DNA of 64,000 bases from Streptomyces sp. NBC_01754 (GTDB taxonomy: Bacteria; Actinomycetota; Actinomycetes; Streptomycetales; Streptomycetaceae): positions 1 to 64,000 of the forward strand of contig NZ_CP109132.1 of NCBI RefSeq assembly GCF_035918015.1, read 5' to 3'. Shown here piece by piece: positions 16,870-25,694 of the stretch; position 1 is the first letter of the stretch, and every line of letters begins with the position of its first letter. Position numbers and translations under genes: made by a program. Under the pieces are notes generated by a model. That model was given only the letters and a program-made list of their open reading frames with translations. It ran no database searches and had not been told where the DNA came from.

Positions 16870-18390
16870 CTACTGCTCCTCCCCCATCGTGTCGGTGCCC
16901 GCGGTGTAGAGGTCTTTGACCTTGACCTCGGTAACCCCACGGCCTTCGGGAAAGACACGGCGCCAGTCGCCGATGACGTGGAGTTCGTCGGTGCCCATCG
17001 CGCGGACGACGGCGAGTCCTTCATCGTGGGCTTTGAGCGCCTTCATCCAGAGGTTGGTGAAGGCCTGCGAGCGGATGATGTGCATCCAGTCCGGCCGATA
17101 CAGCTCCCGGTTGTAGTTCGACTCCCCCATGGTGGACACGAACTTCGAGTACATCGCCTTCACGTACTCCAGGGTGACGGCGTCGCCGTCGGCGATGGCG
17201 GTGTCGCGGACGTCCTTGAGCGTGATGCGGAACTTCTCCAGCAGGTTCTCCGTCGCCCCCGAAGTGTAGGACTCGTGGACTTCCGGCGCCTCGCACAGCC
17301 CGTACTTCGGGCCTGACAGGCGCAGCAGGAGCCGCAGGGTGGGTTCGGTGACCCACAGGGGTCCGGGTTCGTCGCGCTCGCCGATCGGATTAGGCAGCGC
17401 GACGCCGTGCTCCCAGGCGGGTGGGGTGATCAGGTGGACTCCGGCACGGCGGCGGTCATGCGGCATGCCGGTGGTGTGCTCGAGCTGCCCGAGCGGCAGA
17501 TGAGTCTTGAGGGCAGACAGATAGGCGCCGTTGATGTCCAGTGCCGTCACCTCATGAACGCCGGGCGGCAGTTCGGCGCGGGTCCACTTGGGGCGGGCCT
17601 CCCAAATCTGGTCCGCACCCCGGGAGGTCTGCTTCTTCAGGATGTCGGGAATCCAGGGGTGGGCGATCACGTCGTACCGGGCGCCCTTGCGGGTCTCGTC
17701 CAGCAGGCGCATCGCGTCCGGGATCGCCTTCTTCAACAGCGCCGCGGTGGCCGCTTCCACGTCGCCCTGGTACTCGGCGAGCGCTCCCTCAACCGCCGCA
17801 TGAATCAAGCCCACCGGGCCAGACGGCTCCTGGAACGCCCGGCGGGCCGGGCCCTTGACACGCTCCGACAGCTTCGAGGCCGGAGCGGGCCGGCCGGCTA
17901 CCGGGGCCGGCTGCGCCTCGACTGTGCCGCCCTGGCATCCGGCCGGGTCCAGGTGCTGGGCGAAGCCCTCCACCCGCTGTCCGGCCGGACGCCCGCACAG
18001 CACACACGGCTCCGGCGCGGTGAGTACCTCGACTTCGTCCCCGTCTTCGAATTCGAAGGAAGCGGGCCCGGCCGCAGCGGCAGCATCCGCTGCGACCGGC
18101 TCGGCCACAGCGGACTCCACCGCTGGCTCAGTTTCAGGCGTGGTGTCGGTGGCGAGCTTGGCGCTCAACCCGTTCAGGAGGTAGGCATACTTGACGCGCA
18201 CCTCGCCGGCCGGATCCCGGCCGGCTTCCCAGGCGCTGACCGTGGACGGGCTCACCCCGAGAGCACGGGCCACCTGCGCCTTGGACAGCTGAGCCTGCTC
18301 GCGCAAAGCGCGGCGGGCCTCGGGGTCCGGAAGGTCGGTCTGCGGGCCGACGGAGGCGAGGAGCGAGTCGATCGCGTCGAAGTCACTCAC
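16870..18390 (-). CDS. Tap-like telomere-associated protein with polymerase-palm-like motifs
   Basis: A 506-aa protein. It has an N-terminal XRE-type HTH (residues 34-60, LSKAQVARALGVSPSTVSAW), an Ala/Glu-rich linker, a CxxC...H...C zinc-knuckle candidate (C129, C132, H146, C152), then a C-terminal domain. That domain carries ALDINGAYLSAL (283-294, like motif A of family B polymerases, D..xxxY), YVKAMYSKF (409-417), RPDWMHIIRSQA (432-443) and GTDEL (466-470, motif C-like). The same order occurs in streptomycete Tap (GIDVNMAF, IKATVKGGIGK, RPDIRAAVISKARVN, SDCVVY), which is usually about 740 aa, so this is a shorter, diverged member. Tap binds the telomere 3' overhang and recruits the terminal protein. 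ATG 18390 lies 14 bp after the upstream stop. A competing reading is a generic XRE regulator. Confidence 0.7.
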   Translation of the reverse strand: MSDFDAIDSLLASVGPQTDLPDPEARRALREQAQLSKAQVARALGVSPSTVSAWEAGRDPAGEVRVKYAYLLNGLSAKLATDTTPETEPAVESAVAEPVAADAAAAAGPASFEFEDGDEVEVLTAPEPCVLCGRPAGQRVEGFAQHLDPAGCQGGTVEAQPAPVAGRPAPASKLSERVKGPARRAFQEPSGPVGLIHAAVEGALAEYQGDVEAATAALLKKAIPDAMRLLDETRKGARYDVIAHPWIPDILKKQTSRGADQIWEARPKWTRAELPPGVHEVTALDINGAYLSALKTHLPLGQLEHTTGMPHDRRRAGVHLITPPAWEHGVALPNPIGERDEPGPLWVTEPTLRLLLRLSGPKYGLCEAPEVHESYTSGATENLLEKFRITLKDVRDTAIADGDAVTLEYVKAMYSKFVSTMGESNYNRELYRPDWMHIIRSQAFTNLWMKALKAHDEGLAVVRAMGTDELHVIGDWRRVFPEGRGVTEVKVKDLYTAGTDTMGEEQ

Positions 18391-18404
18391 CGGGGACGCT
18401 CCCT

Positions 18405-18737
18405 TCAGATGTAGGTGACGGGGTTGCGGGACAGGTGCGGGCTCTTGGTGGCCCGTCCGACACGTTCGTCGCCCCGCAGCAACTCCCCCTGGAGGGCGTA
18501 GCGGTCGCCGTGCTTGGAGATGCCGGTGATCGTCGCGACGGCGAGGACGGTGCCTGACGTGTTGATGATCTGCACCTCGTCCTGTGAAAGGGCGCGGTCG
18601 GCGTTGAACTTCCAGATACCGCGACCGACCTCCCAGACTTCGTCCTCACTCATGCCGGGGCGCCATCCGATGGTCAACCGCCCGAGCATGTCATCGGGGT
18701 CCGCCTCACGCTCGGGGCCGATCTGAATCTGCAACAC
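18405..18737 (-). CDS. Hypothetical 110-aa protein, first gene of the tap operon
   Basis: A small, mostly beta protein (VQIINTSGTVLAVATITGI, DRYALQGELLRGD) ending in RATKSPHLSRNPVTYI, a tail I have seen on actinobacterial proteins of unknown function. It precedes the Tap-like gene by 14 bp on the same strand, so it is the leading gene of a three-gene operon with the Tap- and Tpg-like genes. The inverted repeat at 18767-18813 sits directly upstream of its ATG. No catalytic motif is recognisable. Confidence 0.6.
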   Translation of the reverse strand: MLQIQIGPEREADPDDMLGRLTIGWRPGMSEDEVWEVGRGIWKFNADRALSQDEVQIINTSGTVLAVATITGISKHGDRYALQGELLRGDERVGRATKSPHLSRNPVTYI

Positions 18738-18766
18738 CCGCCCACCTCCCAGAAACCGAACTCTTC

Positions 18767-18813
18767 AACTTGTTCCAAAGTTACCACCCAACCATGTAAC
18801 TTTGCAACAAGTT
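18767..18813. promoter_or_regulatory. 18-bp inverted repeat upstream of the tap-like operon
   Basis: AACTTGTTCCAAAGTTAC (18767-18784) and GTAACTTTGCAACAAGTT (18796-18813) are inverted copies that differ at one position and are separated by 11 bp. The stretch is AT-rich in a GC-rich region and lies 29 bp upstream of the operon's first ATG. It is most likely an operator overlapping the promoter. The HTH of the Tap-like protein is an obvious candidate ligand, which is inference. The remainder, 18814-19070, shows no gene that I can support. Confidence 0.6.
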
Positions 18814-19070
18814 AAAAGGTATTCACCTTGCCTGACCTCAGCACGACTTCACCGCTCCGACCCTCGACACGAAGGCCAGGCGGAACAAGCCTGAAATCGA
18901 GATGATCAGCGACGGGCACGGCTTGCCGAAGAGGACACTCCGCTCGCAGCGGACCGGCGCAGGCTGCCTCTTGACCGGGACTGCAGTGGGCGTAGCGGGT
19001 TCGGGCCGGTCACGCCTGCGTTGCGGGTGAGGTCGGTAGCGTGAACGGCATTGTCAGCGGCCCCCGCTAG

Positions 19071-20512
19071 TAGGGCTTTGTTAGGTACCCCGGATGGCCG
19101 GACACCGGTAGTGTTGTGATCTTCTGTCAGGTGTGACACCTGAGGAGATGGAAGAGGTCCGTCCGCGCCTGGAGGCGTTCGCGGCCCAGATGCTGGGACC
19201 CTTGGCCCGTCGGGACCAGCGGGCCAAGGGTGAGCTGTATCTGCGTGGGCTGATGCTGGACGGCAAGCGCAAGTCGATGCAGCCGATGGCCGAGCGTCTG
19301 GGCGTGGACCACCAGCAGCTCCAGCAGTTCGTCTCCTCCTCCACCTGGGACTACTCCAAGGTCCGGGAAAAGGTGGCGCGTTGGGCCGCGGCACACATTT
19401 CGCCCGAGGCGTACGCGATCGATGATGTCGGTTTCCCCAAGGACGGCTACGACTCGCCGGGGGTGGCGCGGATGTACTGCGGGGCGCTGGGCAAGCGGGG
19501 CAACTGCCAGGTCGGGGTCAGTGTGAACCTGGTCTCCGACCGTGCGTCCTCGGCCGTCGACTGGCGCCTGTTCCTGCCCGAGAGCTGGGACGACACCAAG
19601 CACGGCGAGGACCCGCTGCCGGCCGGGGCGATCCGGCGCGCCGGGCCAGGGCGGGCGTCCCCGATGCGGCACGGCACCGGGAGAAGTGGCGCCTGGCCCT
19701 GGACATGCTGGATGAGGTCCGCGGGGACTGGGAGCTGCCGGACCTGCCGGTCGTCGCCGACGCCGGATACGGCGACGCCACGGGCTTTCGCGAGGGCCTG
19801 ACCGAGCGCGGTCTGACCTACGCGGTCGCGGTCAAGGCCACCACGACCGCCCACCCGGGCGACGCGACGCCCCAGCGCCCGCCGTACTCCGGGCAGGGCC
19901 GCCCTCCCGTGTCCGCCTACCCCCACCCCCACACCACCCTGCGCGAACTTGCCCGGACAGCCGGACAGACGGCCACCCGCACCGTCACCTGGCGCCAGGG
20001 CAGCAAAACCACCAAGCGCAACCCGAACGCCGAGACGCGCTCGCAGTTCCTGGCCCTGCGGGTCCGCCCGGCCAACCGACACATCCGCCGAAACGCAGAC
20101 GGCTCCCTTCCCGACTGCCGGCTGCTCGTCGAGTGGCCACCCGACTCCGCCGAACCAACCGACTACTGGCTCTCGACACTGCCCGCCGACACCCCACTGC
20201 GCGAGCTCGTCCGAATCGCCAAGATCCGCTGGCGAGTCGAGCACGACTACCGCGAGCTCAAGGACGGCCTCGGCCCTGGACCACTTCGAGGGCCGCAACT
20301 ACCTCGGCCGGCACCGCCACGTCACCCTCGCCTCCCTCGCCCAAGCCTTCTGCACAATGCTCAGGCTCGACCCAAAAGCCCCTGCACCGGCCTGACCCTC
20401 TACGCGGTCCTCCGCGAACTCCAGGCCCTCCTGGCCACCTGGACCGGCGCCTGCTCGATATGCGGCCAACCCGCACCAAGACCCGACCCCCACAGAACCT
20501 AACAAAGCCCTA
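19071..20512 (+). mobile_element. IS701-family element with CTAG target duplication
   Basis: Terminal inverted repeats TAGGGCTTTGTTAGGT (19071-19086) and ACCTAACAAAGCCCTA (20497-20512) are perfect over 16 bp. The element is flanked by CTAG at 19067-19070 and 20513-20516, the target duplication expected of IS701-family elements. Length is 1442 bp. Confidence 0.9.
19133..20502 (+). pseudogene. IS701-family transposase, multiply frameshifted
   Basis: The DDE_5-type transposase starts at 19133 and keeps the first catalytic block (YAIDDVGFPKDG). The frame changes near 19630-19700, where reading passes to the frame holding LPVVADAGYGDATGF. It changes again near 20275, where EHDYRELKDGLG continues as LDHFEGRNYLGRHRHVTLASL in another frame. 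It changes once more near 20395 before the C-terminal LTLYAVLRELQALLATW block. Three shifts make it inactive, although the element ends are intact. Confidence 0.85.
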
Positions 20513-20608
20513 CTAGCGGACACCTACCACTTCGGGAAGGGGAAGGTCAGCACCTGGCAGAAGGCCAAGTCTGATCAGCCCAATATCCCGCCCCTGCGGT
20601 TCGTCGAG

Positions 20609-21802
20609 GTGCTGATTGCAGTGGCGCGGGAACGCGCGAATCTGCAGGACAGGGCCGCAGCGGTGTTCCTGCACCAGTACGGCGAACTACTGAAGCTGTA
20701 CTGCGCACGGGCGAACCCGCACAACGTCCACCGCCAGATGCTCACCGACTACGAGAACACCCTTCGGATCCGCGAGCTGAACGACGCGACAAACGCTGCG
20801 CTGGAGAAAATGGCCGGCCTCACCGAGGAACTGCAGACGCTGCGGGAGGACCGGGACGAGGAACGCCGGCAACGGATCACCCTGCAGCAGCAGATCCATT
20901 CGCTCAGGAGCCAGAACCAGGCCCGGGCCGCGGAGAAGAAAACAGCCCTTGCCGAACGGGACCAGCTCCGTGCCGACCTCACGACGTACGAGAGCGACCA
21001 GCAACTGGAGAAGTGGCAACCAGGCGCTGAGCAGGATGGTCCGTATGCGCACCACCCCGACAAACCCGTTGTTGTGCCGCTCTCCCCGCCCTCCGGCCGT
21101 ACCAAGCGGCGGGGACTCGTACTGGCCCTGATCGTGGTCGGCGCCGTGGTCCTCTCCCTCACTGTCTACGGCGTCACCCAGTTCGACGACAATCACGGCA
21201 AGAACACCCAGGGCTCCGGAGGCAGCAGCCCGGACCCCACGACCCCCATAACACCCCCCGTTGCCGGGGGCGGACTCGTGACTGGCGGCAGCTCGTCAAA
21301 CGGTGGCAGAGACGCCGACACATCCGGGGGCACATCCGGGGGCGCGTCCGGGGGCAACACCACCGGCGGGTCGAGCGACGCGGGCGCCTCCAGCGGAAAC
21401 AACGGTTCTGCTGGGCCGGCTGGCGCGACCTCGACACCGCCCGCGTCCAGCGGCTACTTCCAGCTCAGGGACGTCGGCTACGGCAAGTGTTTGTCCGCGA
21501 CCTCCATCATCCAGTTCGCCACCTGCACAGACAGCCCGGTGACCAACTGGACTGCAAAAAAGGCCGGTTCTGGCAGTTCCTACACGCTGTACAACGAGTC
21601 CACCGGCCAATGCCTTGCTGTCAACATCAACATGCTGATTATGGCCGCCTGCGACTCCAACACCAACCTGAGTTGGCGCACGGGCACCAGCAGCACCCTC
21701 GTGAACCTGCACAGCAGCCTGTGTCTCGATGAGAGTGCCGGCTGGCCAATTCTGGCGTCCTGCGAGCCGTCGAAGCCGACTCAGCACTGGGCGAAGAAGT
21801 GA
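20609..21802 (+). CDS. Membrane-anchored protein with ricin-B-like C-terminus, N-terminal HTH probably cut by IS701
   Basis: A 397-aa frame starting at GTG 20609. Residues 1-60 look like the last part of an XRE-type HTH region common in streptomycete proteins (upstream in-frame codons back to the IS edge read HFGKGKVSTWQKAK, the recognition-helix style). Next come a long coiled coil (about 55-125), a single membrane helix (GLVLALIVVGAVVLSLTVYG, about 170-189), a Gly/Ser/Thr linker, and a C-terminal domain of about 120 aa with paired Cys (GKCLSA, ATC, GQCLAV, LCLDE) typical of ricin-B/beta-trefoil lectins. The lectin part would be extracellular and the coiled coil cytoplasmic. The IS lies at 20512, so the native start is probably lost; I could not find the missing part left of the IS. 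Confidence 0.65.
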   Translation: MLIAVARERANLQDRAAAVFLHQYGELLKLYCARANPHNVHRQMLTDYENTLRIRELNDATNAALEKMAGLTEELQTLREDRDEERRQRITLQQQIHSLRSQNQARAAEKKTALAERDQLRADLTTYESDQQLEKWQPGAEQDGPYAHHPDKPVVVPLSPPSGRTKRRGLVLALIVVGAVVLSLTVYGVTQFDDNHGKNTQGSGGSSPDPTTPITPPVAGGGLVTGGSSSNGGRDADTSGGTSGGASGGNTTGGSSDAGASSGNNGSAGPAGATSTPPASSGYFQLRDVGYGKCLSATSIIQFATCTDSPVTNWTAKKAGSGSSYTLYNESTGQCLAVNINMLIMAACDSNTNLSWRTGTSSTLVNLHSSLCLDESAGWPILASCEPSKPTQHWAKK

Positions 21803-21940
21803 TCTATGTAGGGGCAGGGCCGACGGGCCTCGTACGGTCCGCTGTCAGATCCTGTTTTCAAGCCGCCCTACGGGGGCCTCGGTAGGCTGGTGGCAGAATA
21901 CCTCCAGGGCGAGTTGTTCCCCACCAACTTGGCCCCCTGG

Positions 21941-21966
21941 GGCTCGGTCACCTGGGTGACCGAGCC
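21941..21966 (+). terminator. Hairpin downstream of the lectin-like gene
   Basis: Perfect 12-bp arms (21941-21952, 21955-21966) with almost no loop. It lies 139 bp after the stop at 21802. The rest of 21803-22129 shows no gene that I can support. Confidence 0.45.
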
Positions 21967-22129
21967 ACTCTGGCTCATCAACCCCAGCGGCCCCGGGGCT
22001 TCCGTTCGCCAAACGGTCACAGAGCCCCTCCGGCGAACGCTTCCTCAAACTTCTCGTATCGGTCACTGTCCTGCTGATCGAGCGTGACTAGCCGCCGTAC
22101 GAAGGCGACTGGGCCATCGCCGGCGGTCA

Positions 22130-22580
22130 CGTCGACGTCAGAGAAACGAGCCGTGAGGCCGCCGTCCGCGACGAGATCCGCCGCCTGAAGACCGCGGCCT
22201 TCGCCCACATCGACTACCCGCACGCCCGCCAGGCCCTCCAAGTCGTGTGCTGGAGACGCGATCTGGGCACGGGCAAACTGACGATCGAGCGGATCTACCT
22301 GGTCACGAGTCTGCCGCCCGGCGCGGCCGACGGCAGCGAACTCGCGGCCTGGATCCGCGGCCACTGGCGGATCGAGAACCAGCTCCACCACGTCCGTGAC
22401 CGGACCTTCCATGAGGACGCCTCGCACATCCGCACCCGGCATCTACCCCGCGTCCTGGCCGGCCTGCGCAACCTCGCCATCGGCGTCCACCGCCAAGACG
22501 GCCACACCAACATCGCCGCCGCCCTCCGCCGCACCGCCCGAGACCACCTGCGGCCCCTCACCGCCCTCGGCCTGACATGA
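22130..22580 (+). pseudogene. ISAs1-family transposase, C-terminal fragment
   Basis: The frame opens with [18 protein letters not shown] and then runs through [22 protein letters not shown], and the family's C-terminal block [20 protein letters not shown] with NLAIG and [13 protein letters not shown]. The N-terminal two-thirds of the transposase (about 250 residues) is absent, so this is a remnant. No matching terminal repeats were found. Confidence 0.8.
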
Positions 22581-22649
22581 TGAACCCGGACACAAGATCA
22601 CTTCTCAAAGACCCTGCTCGCCCGGGCGTGCGGTGCGGTTGCCACCGCA

Positions 22650-22961
22650 TCAGCAGCGGTAGCCGTTCGGAACGTGGAGAAGGGCCACGAAGATCCAGAC
22701 CATGACCGCAGCACCGGCCGTGCCACCAAGGAGGGCAACCGCGAGGTTCCAACGCCCTATGTAGCCGACGAGCGCACCCCACCACACTGCCGAGATGATC
22801 GTGAGCAGAGCCCCGTAGAAGATCAGCGCAAGGCCGTTGGCCGCGCCGTTCACTCCGACGTCGCAGGCCCGCCAGGCAGCCGAGAGAAGTACAGACCCGA
22901 TCACGCCGGTGGCCAGGCCTCCCACAGGGGCGGCCATACATCCCCACTGCCCGCGCGTCAC
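22650..22961 (-). CDS. Small membrane protein, putative immunity to the adjacent Ntox44-like toxin
   Basis: 103 aa with about four hydrophobic segments (GGLATGVIGSVLLSAAW, GLALIFYGALLTIISAVWWGALVGYI, LAVALLGGTAGAAVMVWIFVALL). The start at 22961 overlaps the toxin stop by 4 bp (ATGA), so it is co-translated. A small gene directly downstream of a polymorphic toxin is normally its immunity gene; the sequence matches no immunity family that I know, so the role rests on position. Confidence 0.6.
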   Translation of the reverse strand: MTRGQWGCMAAPVGGLATGVIGSVLLSAAWRACDVGVNGAANGLALIFYGALLTIISAVWWGALVGYIGRWNLAVALLGGTAGAAVMVWIFVALLHVPNGYRC

Positions 22962-24121
22962 TTCCGGGTCCTGACCTGCGGAACGTCCTCGCCGTTGCGC
23001 TGCGCTTGCTCCATCTGATCCATCGCGTCGTTGATTCCTTGCCGGAGCTGTTTCTCGGTCAGGTCGTCACCGTACTTCTCGTAGAGGTCGATCCCCACTC
23101 GCATCGTGATCTGATCGCCTTGGTCGTCGTCTCCCGTGAGCACCGTTTCTCCGAGGGAGGCGCCCTGAATCAGGGTGTCCGTGTCGAAGCCTGCGGCCCG
23201 GCCGACGTATCCGTAGTGCACGTTGGAGTAGATGTCGTAGAAGACTTCGCGGTTCGTTCCGGGCTGCTTGAAGTAGTAGTCGTCGATCGTCTGGAGGTCG
23301 TACCGCTGTTGGAGCTGAGGTTTGTGGTCCCAGTCCTGGCCCGGGGCCACCTTCACACCCCACATCACCATCGCGGCGTTGATGTCCGAACCGTAATTCC
23401 GGCTGAACTCATACCATTCCGGCTCATCAAGCAGGGCCTTTATGTTGCCGACGGTGTCCGACTTCGCGTTCCGCTTCATCTCCTCAAAGATCCACTTTTC
23501 CGCGTCGGTGAACTTCTGCTCGCTGCGCTCCTGACCTGTCGGGGGGATGACGGGCCTGGTGGTGGCGTTGAAGCCTCCGACCGTGCCGTCAAGCAGGTTT
23601 CCGTCCACAACCACGCCTTCGAGCGCCTGCTTGACGGCCTTGTCGAACTCGTCCACGGCACGTACCGCTGAAGCGATGTGTGAGGTCCAGGACTCCTCCA
23701 CCCCTTTCAGGTCCGGGTCGTGGCGCAGGGCATGTTCCTGCGACGGATCCTTGAGGCGTGTGAAGTCGAAGGTGGCCCGTCCTGCTGCCGAGACCGCCAT
23801 ACCAGCGGCCACGGCGTCGTCCCGGGCCGATTCGACCTTCTTCTTCAGGTCCACGAAACCGGTGTGCGCGTCTCTCAGGATCTTGGCGACCGACTTTGCC
23901 TCAGTTTGCGCGGACTTGTACTCGCGTCGGGTCGTCGCGAACTTCGTGTGCGCCGCTTCCACGCTGAGCCCATGCCAGTTCTGCCCCAGCGTGATCTTCT
24001 GGACGGTCTCCCCGTAGCGCTTCCCGACCTTCGCGAGATCGGCGGCCATGGTTTCCCATTTCTCGGCAGCCTTCGTCAGAACACTGAGATCGGTCGTCAC
24101 GACTTCCTGATACGACAGCAC
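22958..24121 (-). CDS. ESX/type VII secreted toxin with Ntox44-like domain
   Basis: 387 aa. Residues 1-110 are helical with a NWHG motif (near 48-51), the WXG-type helical hairpin used as a type VII secretion signal. A helical middle follows. Residues about 200-360 match the polymorphic toxin type 44 (Ntox44) pattern: KWIFEEMKRNAKS, WGVKVAPGQDWDHKPQL, and YDIYSNVHYGYVGRAAGF. Ntox44 is a predicted nuclease-like toxin domain, and the conserved WDHK and NVHYGYVG blocks would hold its active site. There is no classical signal peptide. It is followed at once by a membrane protein (probable immunity) and preceded 11 bp away by a small ESX-type partner. Confidence 0.8.
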   Translation of the reverse strand: MLSYQEVVTTDLSVLTKAAEKWETMAADLAKVGKRYGETVQKITLGQNWHGLSVEAAHTKFATTRREYKSAQTEAKSVAKILRDAHTGFVDLKKKVESARDDAVAAGMAVSAAGRATFDFTRLKDPSQEHALRHDPDLKGVEESWTSHIASAVRAVDEFDKAVKQALEGVVVDGNLLDGTVGGFNATTRPVIPPTGQERSEQKFTDAEKWIFEEMKRNAKSDTVGNIKALLDEPEWYEFSRNYGSDINAAMVMWGVKVAPGQDWDHKPQLQQRYDLQTIDDYYFKQPGTNREVFYDIYSNVHYGYVGRAAGFDTDTLIQGASLGETVLTGDDDQGDQITMRVGIDLYEKYGDDLTEKQLRQGINDAMDQMEQAQRNGEDVPQVRTRK

Positions 24122-24132
24122 GGACCGATCTC

Positions 24133-24513
24133 CTACAGTTCGTCAAGACTGGATCTGACACCTCGAAGCTTGCTGGCCGTGCCGAGATCATTCTGGATGA
24201 ACAGACTCGAGGTGTTGCGCAGAGAAGCTTTCTCCGCGGCAAGTCGCCCCATCAGCACTCTCACCTGCTGGTCCCAGGTCCCCACGACCTTCTTCAGGCC
24301 GGAAGCGGTCTCCCAGCCGTCAAGCGTCCTGGCCGCGGTGTTGGTGCTCTCCTTCGCACCGTCTGAGGTCTTCTTGGTGTCCGGCTCCAACTCGGTCTCG
24401 ATGTCGTTCGCCGCCGCATTCTTCTCCGCCGGTGACGAGCCGAACAGACCACCGTCACCCGGAGCTAACGGGCCAGCCGGTGTACCGCCCCCGCTGCTCT
24501 CATCCCACGCCAC
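24133..24513 (-). CDS. Small ESX-type (WXG100-like) partner protein
   Basis: 126 aa, with a Gly/Pro-rich N-terminus and then two long helices with GWETASGLKKVVGTW (near 65-80) between them, consistent with a secreted helical-hairpin partner of the downstream toxin. Its stop is 11 bp from the toxin start, same strand. There is no signal peptide. Function is inferred from context; no secretion machinery is encoded in the window. Confidence 0.6.
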   Translation of the reverse strand: MAWDESSGGGTPAGPLAPGDGGLFGSSPAEKNAAANDIETELEPDTKKTSDGAKESTNTAARTLDGWETASGLKKVVGTWDQQVRVLMGRLAAEKASLRNTSSLFIQNDLGTASKLRGVRSSLDEL

Positions 24514-24625
24514 GATCAGCCCCCTCTTCCTGAACTCCGCTCAGATCATATGCAGAACGACCGGCGCCCCGGTCCCCTTTGTCAGGGCTTGTGCAAGTTC
24601 CCGGGATCGCCCAACTGGCGTGAGG

Positions 24626-25694
24626 GGGTCTGTACAGCGAACGGTGGGACTCGGTTGGTTGATTTCTATCGGCGTCCGGCGGTGAGCCGGCCGTCGAAGG
24701 TGATGTCGAAGGCTTGGAGTGCGGCCTTCCAGCGCATGGTCCAGCGTTTGTTCCCGGTGCCCTTTGGGTCCAGGCTCATCACCGCGAGGTAGACGCACTT
24801 GAGCGCGGCCTGTTCGGTGGGGAAGTGCCCGCGGGCCCGCACGGCCTTGCGGATGCGGGCGTTCACGGACTCGATCGCGTTGGTCGTGCAGACGATCTTG
24901 CGGATCTCGACGTCGAACTGGAGGAAGGGGACGAACTCCGCCCAGGCGCTCTCCCACAGTCGCACGATGGCCGGGTACTTCTTCCCCCAGGCCTCGCCGA
25001 ACTCCAGGAAACGCTCCAGGGCGGCGTCCTCGGTCGGCGCGGTGTAGACGGGCCGGTTGGCGACCTGACGTCCCTGACCTTCACGTTCACGCAGTCGATG
25101 AACACGACCGGGTACACGCTGTCCAGGGGACGGTTCTGCCACTCGGCCATGCCGGCCATCACGCTGTCGGTGATCGTCGAGATCGTGGACTTGGAGACCT
25201 CGGTTCCGTAGACCTCGGCCAGATGGGCGGAGATCTCACCGTGGGTGAGGCCCTTCGCGGACAGCGACAGCACCATCTCGTCGACGCCGCCCAGACGCCG
25301 CTGGCGCTTCCTGACCAGCTGCGGCTCGAACGTACCCGCCCGATCCCGCGGCACCGTGACCTCCACCGGGCCGACCTCGGTGGTCACCGTCTTGGACCGG
25401 TGCCCGTTGCGGTAGTTCTCCCGCCCCCTCAGCCCGTTCGCCGGGCCCGTGCCCGAGGTGGTCGGTCAGCTCGCCCTCCAAAGCGGACTCCAGCACTTTG
25501 CGCGTGAGCTCCGCCAGCAGGCCGCCCGCACCGGTCAGCTTCACCCCGCCGGCCTCGGCCCGTGCCACCAGCTCGGCAACCAGACCGTCATCCACGGCAT
25601 CCACAGCGGCCTCCCCGGCCTCGATGTCACTCATCACGTCAGTCATCAACTGTCGCTTCCAGCTCGGGAGTTACACCGTTCACCGTACAGACCC
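24626..25694 (-). mobile_element. IS256-family element, internally deleted
   Basis: The ends are inverted copies: GGGTCTGTAC at 24626-24635 and GTACAGACCC at 25685-25694, with similarity continuing inward (..GCGAACGGTG / CACCGTTCACC..). At 1069 bp it is shorter than a full-length element. I see no target duplication. Confidence 0.7.
24666..25649 (-). pseudogene. IS256-family transposase, frameshifted and internally deleted
   Basis: The N-terminus (ARAEAGGVKLTGAGGLLAEL) is in one frame. The middle (GLTHGEISAHLAEVYGTEVS, VFIDCVNVKVRD) is in a second. The C-terminus (CTTNAIESVNARIRKAVRARG) is in a third. The block normally between VKVRDGQVANRP and VYTAPTEDAA, about 80-100 residues including the second catalytic Asp, is missing. 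The protein cannot be functional. Confidence 0.85.

Noticed and set aside
21300..21440. Gly/Ser/Thr-rich repetitive coding stretch as a possible tandem repeat or CRISPR-like array
   Set aside because: It is an irregular low-complexity linker in the lectin-like protein; no regular repeat-spacer unit exists. No CRISPR array was seen in the window.
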